Shown here: positions 35,935 to 47,736 of the stretch, one piece after another
Layout of the letters: each line of letters starts with the position of its first letter
Position numbering within the stretch: position 1 is the stretch's first letter
Source of the DNA: Vigna angularis
Lineage: Eukaryota > Streptophyta > Magnoliopsida > Fabales > Fabaceae
NCBI RefSeq assembly: GCF_016808095.1
Contig: NC_068973.1
Location: forward strand, 28,700,077-28,764,076
Direction: 5' to 3'
DNA: 64,000 bases
The notes under the pieces: generated by a model
The model's input: the letters and a program-made list of their open reading frames with translations, nothing else
Told to the model about the DNA's origin: nothing
The model's database searches: none
Program-made: the position numbers and the translations under genes

Positions 35935-36060
35935 AAAGATTGTTTGCATCCGCCCAATGCTTCTCTTTGCACCGCAGAATCCTCTTTTCTCTGTCATGTA
36001 AACACAAACCAATCTTCTCAACATACTTCCTAACTTGCAATTCATAATCAAGGAAAGACC
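35935..36060 (-). pseudogene. Exon-like fragment of unknown origin in CACTA-2
   Basis: Minus strand: LQVRKYVEKIGLCLHDREKR then ILRCKEKHWADANNL. It stops where a (TTA)n-type repeat begins (about 35890-35935). Codon-like composition differs from the surrounding AT-rich DNA. Not recognised. Confidence 0.35.
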
Positions 36061-36515
36061 AACATCAACTTGCGAATAGCAAATTGAACTTGTATTAGCA
36101 CATGGAAAACCACACAAAACTAATTTCTTGTGAGCTCAAAAACAGTAAAATCAGCATAAAGTTTATATAAAAGTTGAATAGTCTTGTGTCTGAGTAACAG
36201 TTACACTAAAATATAAGTTAGAACTTGACATGTTTGAAAATTCTGAATACACATTCTCAAAGTATAAAAGGCATGACAACACTTTGTTGGAAAATGAAAA
36301 CTTTGAAGGCAAATCCAAATGCAGTACATATTAAACCAGAAAATTGGTGAAGTTCTATGTTCTGACCTTCTTCTGGTTATGCAGAGTTTGACAAATTTAT
36401 AGGGAAAAAGTAAAGAAAGTAGCAAAAGGATAGTTAATTTTGAGAATGAATGAGAGAAAAGTTTATGAAACTTTGAGGGAGAAAAGTTTATGAAACTTTG
36501 AACATAAGTGCTCCA

Positions 36516-36619
36516 CAATAAACCAGGCATCTCAATATTGCGGACAACCTCTCCCAGCTTCTTCATGTCGGTCTCATCATCCCAAGGCTTGACATCGAGT
36601 AGGACAGAAGACTTGCCAC
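36516..36619 (-). pseudogene. Elongation factor 1B (beta/delta) exon fragment captured by CACTA-2
   Basis: After a TATAG acceptor the minus strand reads [20 protein letters not shown] followed by [15 protein letters not shown]. This is the start of the guanine-nucleotide-exchange domain of eEF1B beta/delta subunits, where [16 protein letters not shown] is highly conserved. It then departs from the family (STYVQS..) at about 36516, so only about 100 bp were taken. No complete EF1B gene lies in the window; the donor copy must be elsewhere. Confidence 0.82.
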
Positions 36620-36919
36620 CTATACAATGTCATTCAGTTACAGTTTCCAACAATTTCAGCAATGAAGTAAAATCTAGAGATAAGAAAAAGCCCCTGTATG
36701 TGACAAGTTCTCATAAATTTCAACCATTGTTCTACTATATAGCAACATGCCAAGTTTCTAAGTTTCCCAAATAGCAAGACAATTTTACTTGAATTAAAAA
36801 AATTCCAGAACAGCTTCCATCAATATTTTAGTTATGGGAAATGTTTCATGGACCAGAAATTACTGTCACCATGCTCTTAAGAAAGCTTACTCTCTTTTAT
36901 CTTGGCAGGCTTTTTAAAC

Positions 36920-37210
36920 CAGTGGTGGTGAGCGCAACTTTGGATTGTACGAGAAGATAAACCCTAAATCAGAACAACTTTGGCATCGCCTCCGTTTTCT
37001 TCTATGGCGCTTTTCGTGTCTTGGAGAAGCACCGTCCACAATGGAAGTCGTCACGTCAATGCCTCCGTCCTTCAACCCCACACACTTTTGGAGAATGGAG
37101 AGGAGCTCGAGAACATCCAATGGCGATGGCGGAACCGTAATACACAAGTGGGGTTCAATGGTGCTTTCAAACTCTGAACGAGAGAAGGAGACAGAGATTA
37201 CATGGGGGAG
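36920..37210 (+). other. GC-richer, first-exon-like segment in CACTA-2
   Basis: Resembles a plant 5' UTR and first exon on the plus strand: 'aaaccctaaatcagaac', then an ATG at about 37002 opening MALFVSWRSTVHNGSRHVNA and running about 58 codons. No domain is recognised. It may be another captured piece or the element's own promoter and leader. Confidence 0.35.
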
Positions 37211-37959
37211 AGGGGAGTGAACTCAAATGGAGGGCAGGTTGCTTTCGCGAATACGGATTTTGGGAAAATGGAAGAGGGAAATCCCAATTCCTGATTTCAA
37301 TATGTCCATGCCTATACCGATGGCCAAACACCTTCGGTAAATTAGTTGCCCATTATCGACGGGCATAGGCCGTCCATAATAACTATTTTCATTGATCTTC
37401 GGTAAAGCCTTCGGTAATTCATCTTTACCGGCGGCTCAAGTGACCTTCGGTATTAGTCCTTCGGTAAATAAGACATTTCTTGTAGTGTTAGGTTTGAATT
37501 TTATTATCTCTATAGTTTAGATTTTATATACACTAATTGAAATCATTGTTTTTTATGGAGAGATTCAATATGACAGCTTCAATTCCAGATAAGTCACTTA
37601 AACTCATGAGGAAAGCACAAACTAAATATATAATTCACTTATATAATAGTATGTAGTACATATTACGCAATAGTAAGTTCTAAGTTTATCCTATAAGTTG
37701 TTTTATGCTTTTGTACATTATTATTAGTTTAACTTTGTAAGTTGGATTGATTTATGCTTCAAAGTTGATTTATGATCACATTGGATTGATTTATGCTTTA
37801 AGAAGTTGATTTATGATTATATTGAATGTATTTATGTTTTAATATAATTTTTATTCAAAACATATGCTTCTAGATTGTTCTGGACTGTTGTAGTTGTAAA
37901 ATTATATGCAGGTTTGTTTCTACAGTTGGGACTGTTGCAAAAACATACCCATTCTTAAA

Positions 37960-38356
37960 AAAAGCAGGAGAATATGTTTCGGTTGTGACCATAACCGAGG
38001 CAGAAAACCCATATAAGGCATCGGTTCAGGCCCTAACCGAGCCATAAAGGCTTGCGAAAGAAGAAGAAAAAAAATAAAAAAAGACCCTATTGCCTCGGTT
38101 CAGGTCTGAACCGACGCAGTAGAGTTGGACATACTGCCTCGGTTCAAAGGGAACCGAGGCATAAAGTCCTGCAAAAAAAAAATTAAAAACACAAAAAACA
38201 TACTACATCGGTTGCCTTTGAACCGAGGCAAAATCTTACACTTTTATGCCTCGGTTCCGAACCGACCTTTTTTGCCTCGGCTGGATATGCCTCAGTTCGT
38301 GAACCGCTGCCTATAGGCGAAAAGAATCGTTGTCGTTTCCCCTGACTGCACTAGTG
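37960..38356. repeat. CACTA-1 3' subterminal repeat array
   Basis: Eight or more copies of 'tgcctcggtt..gaaccgaggc' type words in both orientations, ending CACTAGTG at 38356. Counterpart of 26338-26890. Confidence 0.88.
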
Positions 38357-38580
38357 TGATGAAATATAGTCTTGGCATTTGTAAATATTCTATGTTAATT
38401 TTCTGGTGCACACCAACTTTTTGATAAAAATACAAAAAAAGTTTCTTTACATTTTTGTGAATCTTGTTGTCTAATTAAGTTGTGAATTGCTAGAATTGTC
38501 ATGTGTTACACAAGTTTTTATGGAGAGAATGATATTTATTTTTTGTTACAGGTGATATATGTACTTGTCGTTCTCCATTA
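38357..38580 (+). mobile_element. Continuation of the LTR interrupted by CACTA-1
   Basis: Sequence after the TGA duplication ('ggtgcacaccaactttttgataaaa' near 38405) is typical of the 3' part of legume gypsy LTRs and would continue from 26337. Inferred from style and position. Confidence 0.4.
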
Positions 38581-39981
38581 ACAATATATTACTCACGAAC
38601 ATAATTAGTCAGTATAATAATAAAAATTCGCCAGTAAATTGTATTTACTGACAAATTACTCACATAAAGAAAATCATCGATAGAGTGATCGTCGAATAAT
38701 TATTATCAGTGAATGCACAAATCTATTGGTAAGTACCAACGATCACAAATTCACTGATAAATGATCGTTAATAAATGTGTGACTGGATTTTCTTCTTCAT
38801 CCTCATTTTCATCTTTTTTTTATTTCTTCATCTTTTTCCTCCTTACCACAGTTAGATCATCTTGCCACTATTTCTACCTCCAAGTCATTTTCATTCTTTG
38901 GGGTCTCATTTTTCTCCTATTTTCCTTTAGGTCTTTCTTCTTCCTCTTTCTCTTTCTCCGCCTCTCCTTCTCTAACTCTAACAATCACTATCACTATCAT
39001 CGACATCTTTCACGTATGTGTCACCGACGCGATTGACTCACCTCCTCTTCCTTTTTTTTTCTATTTTCTTCTTATTTATCTCCTTTTAAGATATATAAAA
39101 AAAAAACTCTATCAAATTAGATAGGAAATTTATGGTCCAAAGTACCATAAAATGAAATTGTCAATAACTATAATAATAAGATAATAACTATAATAATAAG
39201 ATACTGATGAAAATTAAAAAAATTAATTGCTATCACTATCAAAATATATATTCATTAGTAGATTAAAATTTAAAATTTGTGAATAATTATTGTAGTAACA
39301 GTGACTAGTACTACCAATGATTTTTAGAAAGACTCCACAACTTCATTAAAGTGCATATAGCCCTTATCCTTATCCAATATACATGTAACCATATATCATA
39401 TTTATCCATGTTTTTAGACATATGATTGGATTAAGACAAAGCTATTTTTAACACTTTATCTGGGCTCAAACCTTAAGTTGGACTAAGAAGATTTCCTTAA
39501 TATTCGTACTTTCATATAATTATTTTTTTCTCTCCAAAATTTTCCATGCAATATCCATCCACATGCAACACACTATTTCTTTTCTATTCAACATTAAGAG
39601 TCTAAATTGATTAAGATACCATAAATAAATAAATCTGAGAGCAACATATAATAACTCAACGAATCATATATCGTTAATTATATCCATTTTTAAATATCAT
39701 TATCTTTTCAACAACTTTGTAGTAACTAACTTTTTGTTTAAATGATCTATACAAGATTGAACATGTTAAATTATCACGTAAGTAAATACAAAAATAGAGT
39801 TTAATTTATGTATCCACGTAGTATCAACTAATAATTAATTTAAAAAAATCTCATAATAACATAATTTCAATAATTATTATAAAGATCAATAGTTTACTAT
39901 ATAATAATTTATACTTGAACAAAAGTGTATTACACTCTAACTATGTTTAAATTAAATTATAAAAAAAAGTATGTATGTATG

Positions 39982-39983
<2 letters not shown>

Positions 39984-40064
<81 letters not shown>
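39984..40064. repeat. Compound (AT)n(AG)n microsatellite
   Basis: (TATG)/(AT)n to about 40029, then (GA)n to 40064. Confidence 0.93.
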
Positions 40065-40065
<1 letters not shown>

Positions 40066-41730
40066 AAGTCACACTGATCCAGCCAGTTTCTTACTGATAC
40101 CAACCAAAATCCCACGTCTGTATTCCATTATTTTCTCTTTGAAGCACTAGTTATTATTATAATACATATTTCATCTTCGAGGACTAGGGTTTATTTACGT
40201 ACTGATAATATAACATGTTTTTTTTATCTCTAACTGCTCCCATATCTTGTTGTCAAATAATTATAAAATACACATTGAGTTTTGTGTTAAACTTTTGACT
40301 TTGCGGTTCCAAATGTTGATAGTGCATGAATATGCTTCTCGTATGGAAGAAGGAATGTATGTTTTTGTTTTCTTTTTCTGCTTGAAAGTGTTCCTCTATT
40401 TGTATTTCTAGAAGTCGAGTACTAAAGATAACTCCATTTTTTCCGTTTTAAACTCTGATTGTAGAAACCAGTCCAATGTGTGTGTGAAAGTGAAACTAAA
40501 GTACTCTTTGGAAATTAGCTACTCTAGAAGAAAGGTTGTCGTTGTTAAGGACATTTCAACACCACATGTCTAGAGAGTTATAACCAGAATTAGAACAGTT
40601 CAACTTCAATGCCTGAAGACTCTTATATGCGTATGCATGTTAAATGATTAATAATTAAAATTTCTATTTTAATGTCTATATATAAGTCTATATGATTGAT
40701 TAAAGGATCGTGTGTGCTTATAAAGTAAAGTGTGCGAATGCTCAGGGATGTGTAACAGTTTAAGGGGCTCCTGCACTGCATGAAATGCATGAGGATTAAT
40801 AGCAACGTCCTTGTTTTCTTATCAAAGATCGATATTTATTTTTTCTTTTTCATTTTCATCTTCAGTACTTTTTTATTTGTTCATTGATCATTTCTTTGTT
40901 GTTTAAATGAGACGAATGAGAATGAAAGTTAAGTAGGAGAATTACTATTTTATTTTTTTCAAGAGAAGGAGGAAGTTTCCTGATAAGTTCGCAAGTAGAA
41001 CTACGAAAAATATGTATTACCTAATATATATTTTTAAAATCAATGTAAAGTGAGATGAAAAGTATGATGTTAGGGCTAGTGAACTAGAATTATATAAATT
41101 ATTTTCTTCTAGAAAAGTAAAAAATAATATATCAAATGAATATAAAAATATGTTAAAAATATCTTTTTCCATACAAAATACTGGAACTTCTTATTTTTCC
41201 CTTTTCGTGTCTTTAAAATTTAGAGCCAATAATAAAGTAAATAAATTTTTGAACTTCTTTTTCTAAAACCAAACATGTTAGAGTATATTTGCGAGTTAAC
41301 TTTTGGAAATAAGAAAGGGAGAACACGTTTTTTTTTTTAAATTAAAAGAGTTATTTAATGTTTATAAAAATAAGTAAGAGATTTAAGATGGTAAATTTAT
41401 GCTGGTCTAGTACCATTTATATATGGAAAATCATTAAATTAGAGATAATAATTAGAGATAATAATTAGAAATAGAATTTGATTTTATTCTCTTTTAAACC
41501 TTACTTCAGAAAGTCTTTAACCCTTCCGACCATATGGCCAATTAAATCATTTTTCTATTATATGAAATAAAAGAAATTCATTACCATTTATTGATGACTT
41601 GATTCTTATGAATACTTTTCAAGTCGGGTGTTCTTAAATTTGATAAATCGATTATTTGGAACTGTTAATGACTTTTAGTAGACTTGTATGTAAGATGTAA
41701 CCTCTGGCATTCGGATTACTTTGTCACTGC

Positions 41731-41838
<108 letters not shown>

Positions 41839-43203
41839 AGATCTCTTTAATTTAAAATATAGACAAAGTATGGTTTTATTTTCAATGGTACGTATTAATT
41901 CCACATTGATAAAACTTATCAATTATTTTCCTGTTTGATATTTGAGATTGATGATTCAAAGGAACTACAGAAAATTTCTTTATAATCACACATATCACTA
42001 AAGAATATTTCATATAGTAATTATTAACTGTTTAATTATAAAAGGTTTGCTCCCACTAATACAACCTTTATTTTATATGCAGGTCAAATGTTAATATAAA
42101 CCTTGTTTTTTTTTTTCTAACAAACAAACACATAAGGAATCCTCCTATAAAATCTTGATGCCCCCATTAATGGACATTTCATCATAGACCTGCACTATTA
42201 TATAATACATAGACCTATGAGATAAATATACTATTAGTTCCATTTATTTAACAAAGTTTTGACCTAGAAGGACAAATTTAATAATGATTACTTTCATATT
42301 TATCGAACAAGATAATATACTCTTGTTTTTAAAAAAAATATATTTTTTCTCTTTTCGAGATTTTAATTTTGGTTTACTTTGTGTTGAGTATTTCGAATTA
42401 TTTAAGCATACTGTCTTGGATAATGAGATTTATGGGTATACTTTTTTTTTTTAAAAAAAAGACATTGTTCTAGAATTTGATTATACACTAAGAGGTTAAT
42501 TTCTTACCTATATCAAACGGAGCCAGTAGCAAAATTAAAAAAGTAACAGATATGTATTTTTGTTGTTGTTAGAGTTTAGTTTTAGCTTTTAGGAGTTAAC
42601 ACAGTAACACCTCTCCACACACTACTTTTTCAACCCAATTAATATTGCAGAACACGTATTAATGACGCACCTAATTACGCCGGCCATTAATATTAACGAC
42701 TGCATCAGAATACTGAAATTAAATATAAGTTTTCTTTTAGAAAAAAAAGGTATGGTAGATTGTCATTACCTCCATTGAAATACAGTACAGTATAGATGCT
42801 TTCAAAGTTTCAATGATCAAAGGTTGCCAGATTAGCATCCATGTGATTCTGATCATACAAAGAATAATGGGATTGAATATATTTAGTGCCGACAAACATC
42901 AGCAAACTAAACTAAACGCAATGTACAATACATGCCAAAGAATGATGTCAACGGCGTAGGTCATAAGAAATTCGAGCACAAACTGCTCAAAAGAAAAAGG
43001 AAAAAGAAATCCAACAAAGAAGTTTCCAAATTGCTGCAGCTATGCAGTGACCGAGAGAGCAACAAAATTCAACTTTGCCCCCTCTTTTCGAACTAGACAA
43101 TAACTCCACAAACCAATCCCTATCGATCTCGGTTTGGATTCGATCCAGTCTTCTGTATGAACGAAATTGAACACTAAATTCAACAATAAGAAGAAGATCC
43201 TAA

Positions 43204-43938
43204 CTAATCTAAGAAATAGTTGAACAGGTCTATGGAAGGAGTATGAGGTGAAACAAAGCTGAAGTTTGAAGAAGGGCTTGGCAAGACGAAGGCACCAGTA
43301 CCCTCCGTAAAATTTCTTCCACTTTGAAACGCGGGACTCAAATCGTGAAGGAAGCTAACCATGGATGGATCCGAAGACGGAGGAGAGAAAAAATTTGAAG
43401 GAATGGGAGAGAGTGAAGCAGGCCCCGGAGACAAAATCCCTTGAAACATGTTTTGTTGCGATCTCTCCACTACCCCATCACCAATGATCTCTATCCCTTC
43501 CACATCGTTTATGATATTCATATCCCCGTGACCCATCACCGGTTTCTTCCCCATAGGGGACAAGGCCTTCTCCACGGTGGCGTAACGCGCCGCCGGTGAC
43601 ACCATTCCGCCGCCGGTGTTAAAAGGGTCGTTGTTAATGATGTTGGGAAGAGGGTCGGAGTTGTTGTTGTTGTTGGAGGAGGAGGAAGTGGAGCCAGTGA
43701 GGCGTTGAACGAGGTTCATGAAGTCACTTGGTGTGGTGTGGATAACCTTGGGGGAAACGGTGTAGATTATTATGGGTTGACGCGGTGGTGGTTGGGGGTG
43801 GGAAGGTTGTGGTGGCAAGGGTGGTTTCTTGATTTTATGAGAGTCTTTGTTTATTCTGAGCGGTGTGGGGCGTGGACCTTGGAGTTGTAGTTCTCTCCTG
43901 GGCGATCTTTCAGTGGGAATGTGTGAGAATTGATCCAT
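43204..43938 (-). CDS. VQ-motif protein, MKS1-like (MAP kinase substrate)
   Basis: Intronless, 244 aa from the ATG at about 43938. An in-frame ATG at 44001 would add 21 residues (MLHHSSITFSPLTPFPSHRT), but family members start like MDQFSHIPTERSPRRELQ. The conserved N-terminal block LQGPRPTPLRINKDSHKIKK and the VQ motif FMNLVQRLTG (about 73-82) define the MKS1 subgroup. A serine/asparagine-rich stretch follows, then many SP sites (LSPMGKK, ILSPGPASLSPIPSNFFSPP) that suit MAP kinase phosphorylation. The C-terminus ends DLFNYFLD. In Arabidopsis MKS1 is a nuclear MPK4 substrate that binds WRKY25/33 in defence signalling; the same role here is inferred from similarity. Confidence 0.9.
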   Translation of the reverse strand: MDQFSHIPTERSPRRELQLQGPRPTPLRINKDSHKIKKPPLPPQPSHPQPPPRQPIIIYTVSPKVIHTTPSDFMNLVQRLTGSTSSSSNNNNNSDPLPNIINNDPFNTGGGMVSPAARYATVEKALSPMGKKPVMGHGDMNIINDVEGIEIIGDGVVERSQQNMFQGILSPGPASLSPIPSNFFSPPSSDPSMVSFLHDLSPAFQSGRNFTEGTGAFVLPSPSSNFSFVSPHTPSIDLFNYFLD

Positions 43939-44058
43939 GTTGGTGCGGTGAGAGGGAAAAGGTGTGAGTGGTGAGAATGTTATTGAGGAGTGGTGAAGCA
44001 TAGTTGTGTTATGATTTTAATCTGGGGATGGAATATAAGGGCACATATAAAGAGATCT

Positions 44059-44064
44059 GGTCAA
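44059..44064 (-). promoter_or_regulatory. W-box (TTGACC) upstream of the VQ gene
   Basis: TTGACC on the minus strand about 120 bp upstream of the start codon. Two more TTGAC cores lie on the plus strand at 44302-44306 and 44311-44315, 5 bp apart. WRKY factors bind such sites, and MKS1-type proteins themselves bind WRKYs, so feedback is plausible. Motif evidence only. Confidence 0.4.
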
Positions 44065-44499
44065 TGGTGAAGAGGGATTATTTTAATGAGAGATTACAAG
44101 TTTTTGGTAAAGTTTGGCTTGTTGTGAGGTAATTTTTAAGGGTTTCTCAGAGCTACGGCCGGTTTCGTGATGTTGTGGTTGTCTGAACGCGTCTGGGGAG
44201 AGTTGGAAAAGGTCTCTTCTTCTTTTGGCATGTCATTGTAGGATGTGATGACGTGGGTGGAGAGGTGTGTGTGAGAGAGTTCGAATGCAAGTGGATCAGT
44301 GTTGACAACTTTGACAGTGGCCCATGTAACGCTCTGTGTGGTTTCTATTTCGTATCATTCAATGAGAATTTAAGACTTTTGAGTGCAACATGGCTATGCA
44401 GTGAATCTAACGGAGAACCCGTCCTTCACCTATTTTTCTTTCTTCTTTGGGTTACCGTTTACTCATCTACCTTTATTTATCGTTAATTTAGGTTACCAA

Positions 44500-46760
44500 T
44501 GTTTCCTTTCCACATCTGTATCATTAGTTAATATTTAGCAATCAACATAAAACTAATGACTGACTTCTTAGTTAAATTCCTCAAAAGAAAAGTATGTAAT
44601 TTTCGGATTTAAACTCCTCAAGAATCCGGTAATAAACAATAAAAGACCTAAATTATCATTGTGGTAAAAAAATATATATGTTATAAGAATACACTCTTAC
44701 TTGTTATCTATATTTTTATTTGTTAATATTTATAATAAATTATTATATTTGATGATATTTGAAAGTGAATTTAAGTTTAACTTTTAAACATATACTCTTT
44801 CGTCGTTACAGTAGATTCAACAAATATTATTTAAATAGATTCTTATATATTTTAGTTTAAATCATTCTCATAAAACTAAATAAAACTAAATAATAAAGTA
44901 AAAATTAATTTTATTAAAAAAAGATAAATATCATATGAATACACTCTTCGTTGTTATTTTTCTTTTTAATATTTGTAAGAAATTATTATATTTGACGATA
45001 TTTCTAATTGTCACTGTGTTTTTTTTTTATGAATTAGTAGGTGGTGTAGGAGAAGGTTACAAGGTTTTATTTTGTGGATGACCTTGGTGTGATGGCTAGT
45101 TGAATGATATGTAGGTAGAAGAAGGGCGTGAATCTCCTGGTGGGATCCACTTTTACTTGTTCAGTGGAACGATCTCATATTGCAACTTCTATTTGCAGTA
45201 TTGTTAATAATAATAGAAGTTACCAATGAAAGAAATAACAGTTTATTAAGTTCCGGTATATATAACGTTTATTATTTTGCTAAAAAATAAATAACATGTT
45301 CCACTTTAACACAAAAGGCACCTTGTGTCACCTCTAATATTTTTCAATTTTATTATAATATCAGCAAATGTCAAGATTTTAAAAAACAATTAAAATGAAC
45401 ACTTACGTGCATGCATAGTAAATTTTTGAGATGGACGTTGTTTGAATCCTTTGGCCATAGGCAATTGTCACCGTTTTGTTTAGACAAAATAGGTCTGGAT
45501 ACAGTCTATTCAGATTTTAGATGGTATTTCGATGAGCACGGCATTTTATTTTAGTCAAGACATGTGATTGTGATTTCTCTCGGATAATTGTTAAAAACTT
45601 AAGGATAAATATGGTTTTGGTTTCTGTTAAATAAATATGTAAATGGTTTATAGTTGAAACTTTGATACTCTTTAGTTTATGTACTTTTAAAAGAATTAGT
45701 TTTGGTTTATATTTTTTTAAAGATGTTAAAGCTTATCATACATGTTAAATATTAGAGAAGTTGACACGTCTCACGAGTGTTTGACACATGTTTCTCTTTT
45801 AATTAAAATATAATTTTTAAAATTAAATTTTTAATTTATTTTAAAAATTTATTAAAAAAACTGTTATTTATTCTGTGCAAATTAATTTATAAGGTTTTTC
45901 AAACTCTAAGAGTTGTTAGTCGTAGCTATTAATTTGTACAAATTTCTAACTATCTCTTATCTCTAATATCAAATTTATATTTTTTTTTTTAGAGTTTTAA
46001 CTTCTTCTATTAATGACTATTATTTTTTACAAAAATTTGAAATATTTTTTATTTTCAACTATTTTAGTTTAAATATTATTTTCGTTTTCTCATTTTTTTT
46101 AGTTAATATTCTATTCAATTTGATAATTATAGTTTAGTGTTTTAAGTCGGCTCAATTGTATTATTTAGTTTGAGTTTACTATTTTATTTTGCTTGCATTA
46201 CATGACAATGTCACTGTTGAAATGTTTAAATTTTTGTCAATATCTATTTGTAACAATATTCAAATACTCTAATGAAGACAAAAAAACATGACAAACTTCT
46301 TTTACCAAAGTGTTCAAATATATATCATTAAAACATTTCATTCTTAAAAACACCATAGTACATAAAAGTAAGTTAAATTAAAACGTAATTAAAAATAAAT
46401 TTATATTTACTCAAAATCCATAGAGTAATATAATTTCATCCTAAAAAACATCATAAACTCCTTAAATGTTGCTAGCACGAGATGATTTTATTGTACTCAA
46501 AGGAGACTCGAGCTCATTTGCACAAATATTAAAGTTAAATAATCAATGGCATGAGTGTAATTTGCAAGTTTAGGGATGCACCCATACACTTGTTATGACA
46601 CTTACAATAGAAAGGACGGTCTATAATTAAAGTATATCAAGCATAATGCTTCAACTATATCAGTAACTTACTTGAGGTTGACGATCAAAGAATGTGACCA
46701 ATTCATAGGAATTTTTCCTTCCTTTATTATCATGTATGCTTTTAGTGCACCCAAGGTTGT
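44500..46760. other. AT-rich intergenic stretch
   Basis: No gene. Around 45605-45790 there is a decayed piece resembling the ends of the MULEs elsewhere in the window ('aaggataaatatggttttggtttctg'), but its partner end is not identifiable. Confidence 0.5.
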
Positions 46761-46800
46761 TTGAACCTGGATTCTAAATTGTTGTACTTCTATTGTCACT

Positions 46801-46945
46801 GATTAGAAGATGTTGATGATGAGACAGTGTTAGATAAAGCAAGGCTTAAATATGAAAGTCAAAGTCTTGCATTTCTAAATGAGCTAGAAGGAGTTGCTCC
46901 CAAACCTATGCATCTCACTCTCCCAGAATGCTCAGGACTAGATCT
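46801..46945 (+). pseudogene. Exon-like fragment, unknown protein
   Basis: Open frame reading LEDVDDETVLDKARLKYESQ then SLAFLNELEGVAPKPMHLTL and PECSGL. It has exon-like composition, breaks off at the repeat that follows, and is not recognised. It may belong with 47737-47906, as parts of one disrupted gene. Confidence 0.4.
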
Positions 46946-46949
46946 ATCA

Positions 46950-47290
46950 AAATGGGTTACAACCCGGTCCATCAAGGGTTCGGGCTGGGTTGGGTTTTAA
47001 AAAAATGTATTTCTTTATGCGGGTCAATTTTCAATCCGGCTCATTCGGATTGAATCCATGGTGAATCAGGTTGGCTCACCAACCCGCCTAATTTTATTTT
47101 ATTAATTTATTATCTTTAAACCCTAAAAACTACTTTTCTCACTCACTGTGACTCTATACCAAAAAAGAAACATCATGTTGCTCTCGCGAATATCCTCTAC
47201 TCTCGTGAATCTGCTATACTCTCGTGAATCTGCTCTCACGATTCTCTCACTTCACTGTTGATCATCCCCAACCTCCAACCTAGGTTAGTT
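46950..47290. repeat. hAT-like terminal/subterminal sequence
   Basis: Contains several 'gggttgggtt/aacccgg' words in both orientations (46955-47090), as found near the ends of many plant hAT elements. Three copies of a ~20-bp unit 'ctctcgtgaatctgct' follow at 47175-47240. It may be the 5' end of the hAT element whose transposase lies at 49885-52890. The exact end and target duplication are not visible. Confidence 0.4.
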
Positions 47291-47736
47291 GTTCCATTCC
47301 CTCCTGTACAAGTGCTGTTGTTTCGTTCCAATATGTTATTTCCCTTTTGATTTTCTGATTTCTGATATAGTTTATCCATATGGTATTGTATTATGATGGA
47401 AAACCCTTACCCATTTATCCTTCCATTTTCTTGTTCTCATTTATTTCCATCACACCTTTCTTTGTATTTGGTGGCATTTGCAATTTCATTCATTCAATTT
47501 TTTCTACATGGTTTGTTGAATACTTCACTGATCATTCTCACCCTTAAAAATTATAAATGGCTCCTAATTAGGAAAACCCCCTTTATCATCCTCAAATTTA
47601 TGTGTAAATGCAGACATAAGATCCAATTTTGATCTTACAAATCGTTGCAAGTGTGATGATTTACTTAAATGATAGATCAGAGATGAACATTTGATTTTAT
47701 GATGCATACTTAAATATATTTCCTTTCTTTTTCAGG

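Larger units (their letters stand above)
32645..37487. mobile_element. CACTA-2: 4.8-kb gene-fragment-carrying CACTA nested in CACTA-1
   Basis: Starts CACTACAAAAAAGAAGGGCA and ends with the complement of CACTACAAGAAATGTC. Perfect 3-bp target duplication TTA (32642-32644 and 37488-37490). Subterminal repeats are 'ttaccgaagg/ccttcggtaa' in both orientations at 32660-32850 and 37315-37470, different from those of CACTA-1, so it is another family. It encodes no transposase. The interior holds exon-like host-gene pieces on the minus strand, including an elongation factor 1B fragment, and a gypsy LTR fragment. It is a non-autonomous element of the Tgm-Express kind. Confidence 0.9.
26338..38356 (+). 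mobile_element. CACTA-1: 12.0-kb En/Spm-type transposon
   Basis: The 5' end is CACTAGTAAAAACCTG and the 3' end is the complement of CACTAGTGCAGTCAGG. A 3-bp target duplication TGA lies on both sides (26335-26337 and 38357-38359). Both ends carry arrays of short subterminal repeats based on 'gcctcggtt..gaaccgagg', in both orientations, the usual binding sites for TNPA-type proteins. The interior holds three plus-strand coding regions: a TNP2-type transposase, a Transposase_24-type protein and an Ulp1-like protease, all with stops. A second CACTA (32645-37487) sits in an intron of the protease gene. Without that insert the element is about 7.2 kb. Confidence 0.92.

Noticed and set aside
36201..36566. 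121-codon minus-strand frame overlapping the EF1B fragment
   Set aside because: Only its first part matches EF1B; the remainder is unrelated intron-like or element sequence.
40730..40800. Possible microRNA-like hairpin around gctcctgcactgcatg
   Set aside because: Only a short self-complementary atgcat core was seen; no long stem and no known miRNA sequence.
43705..43890. 61-codon frame antisense to the VQ gene
   Set aside because: Shadow of the conserved VQ coding sequence.
44253..44486. 77-codon frame upstream of the VQ gene
   Set aside because: No family similarity; lies in the promoter region with W-box motifs.
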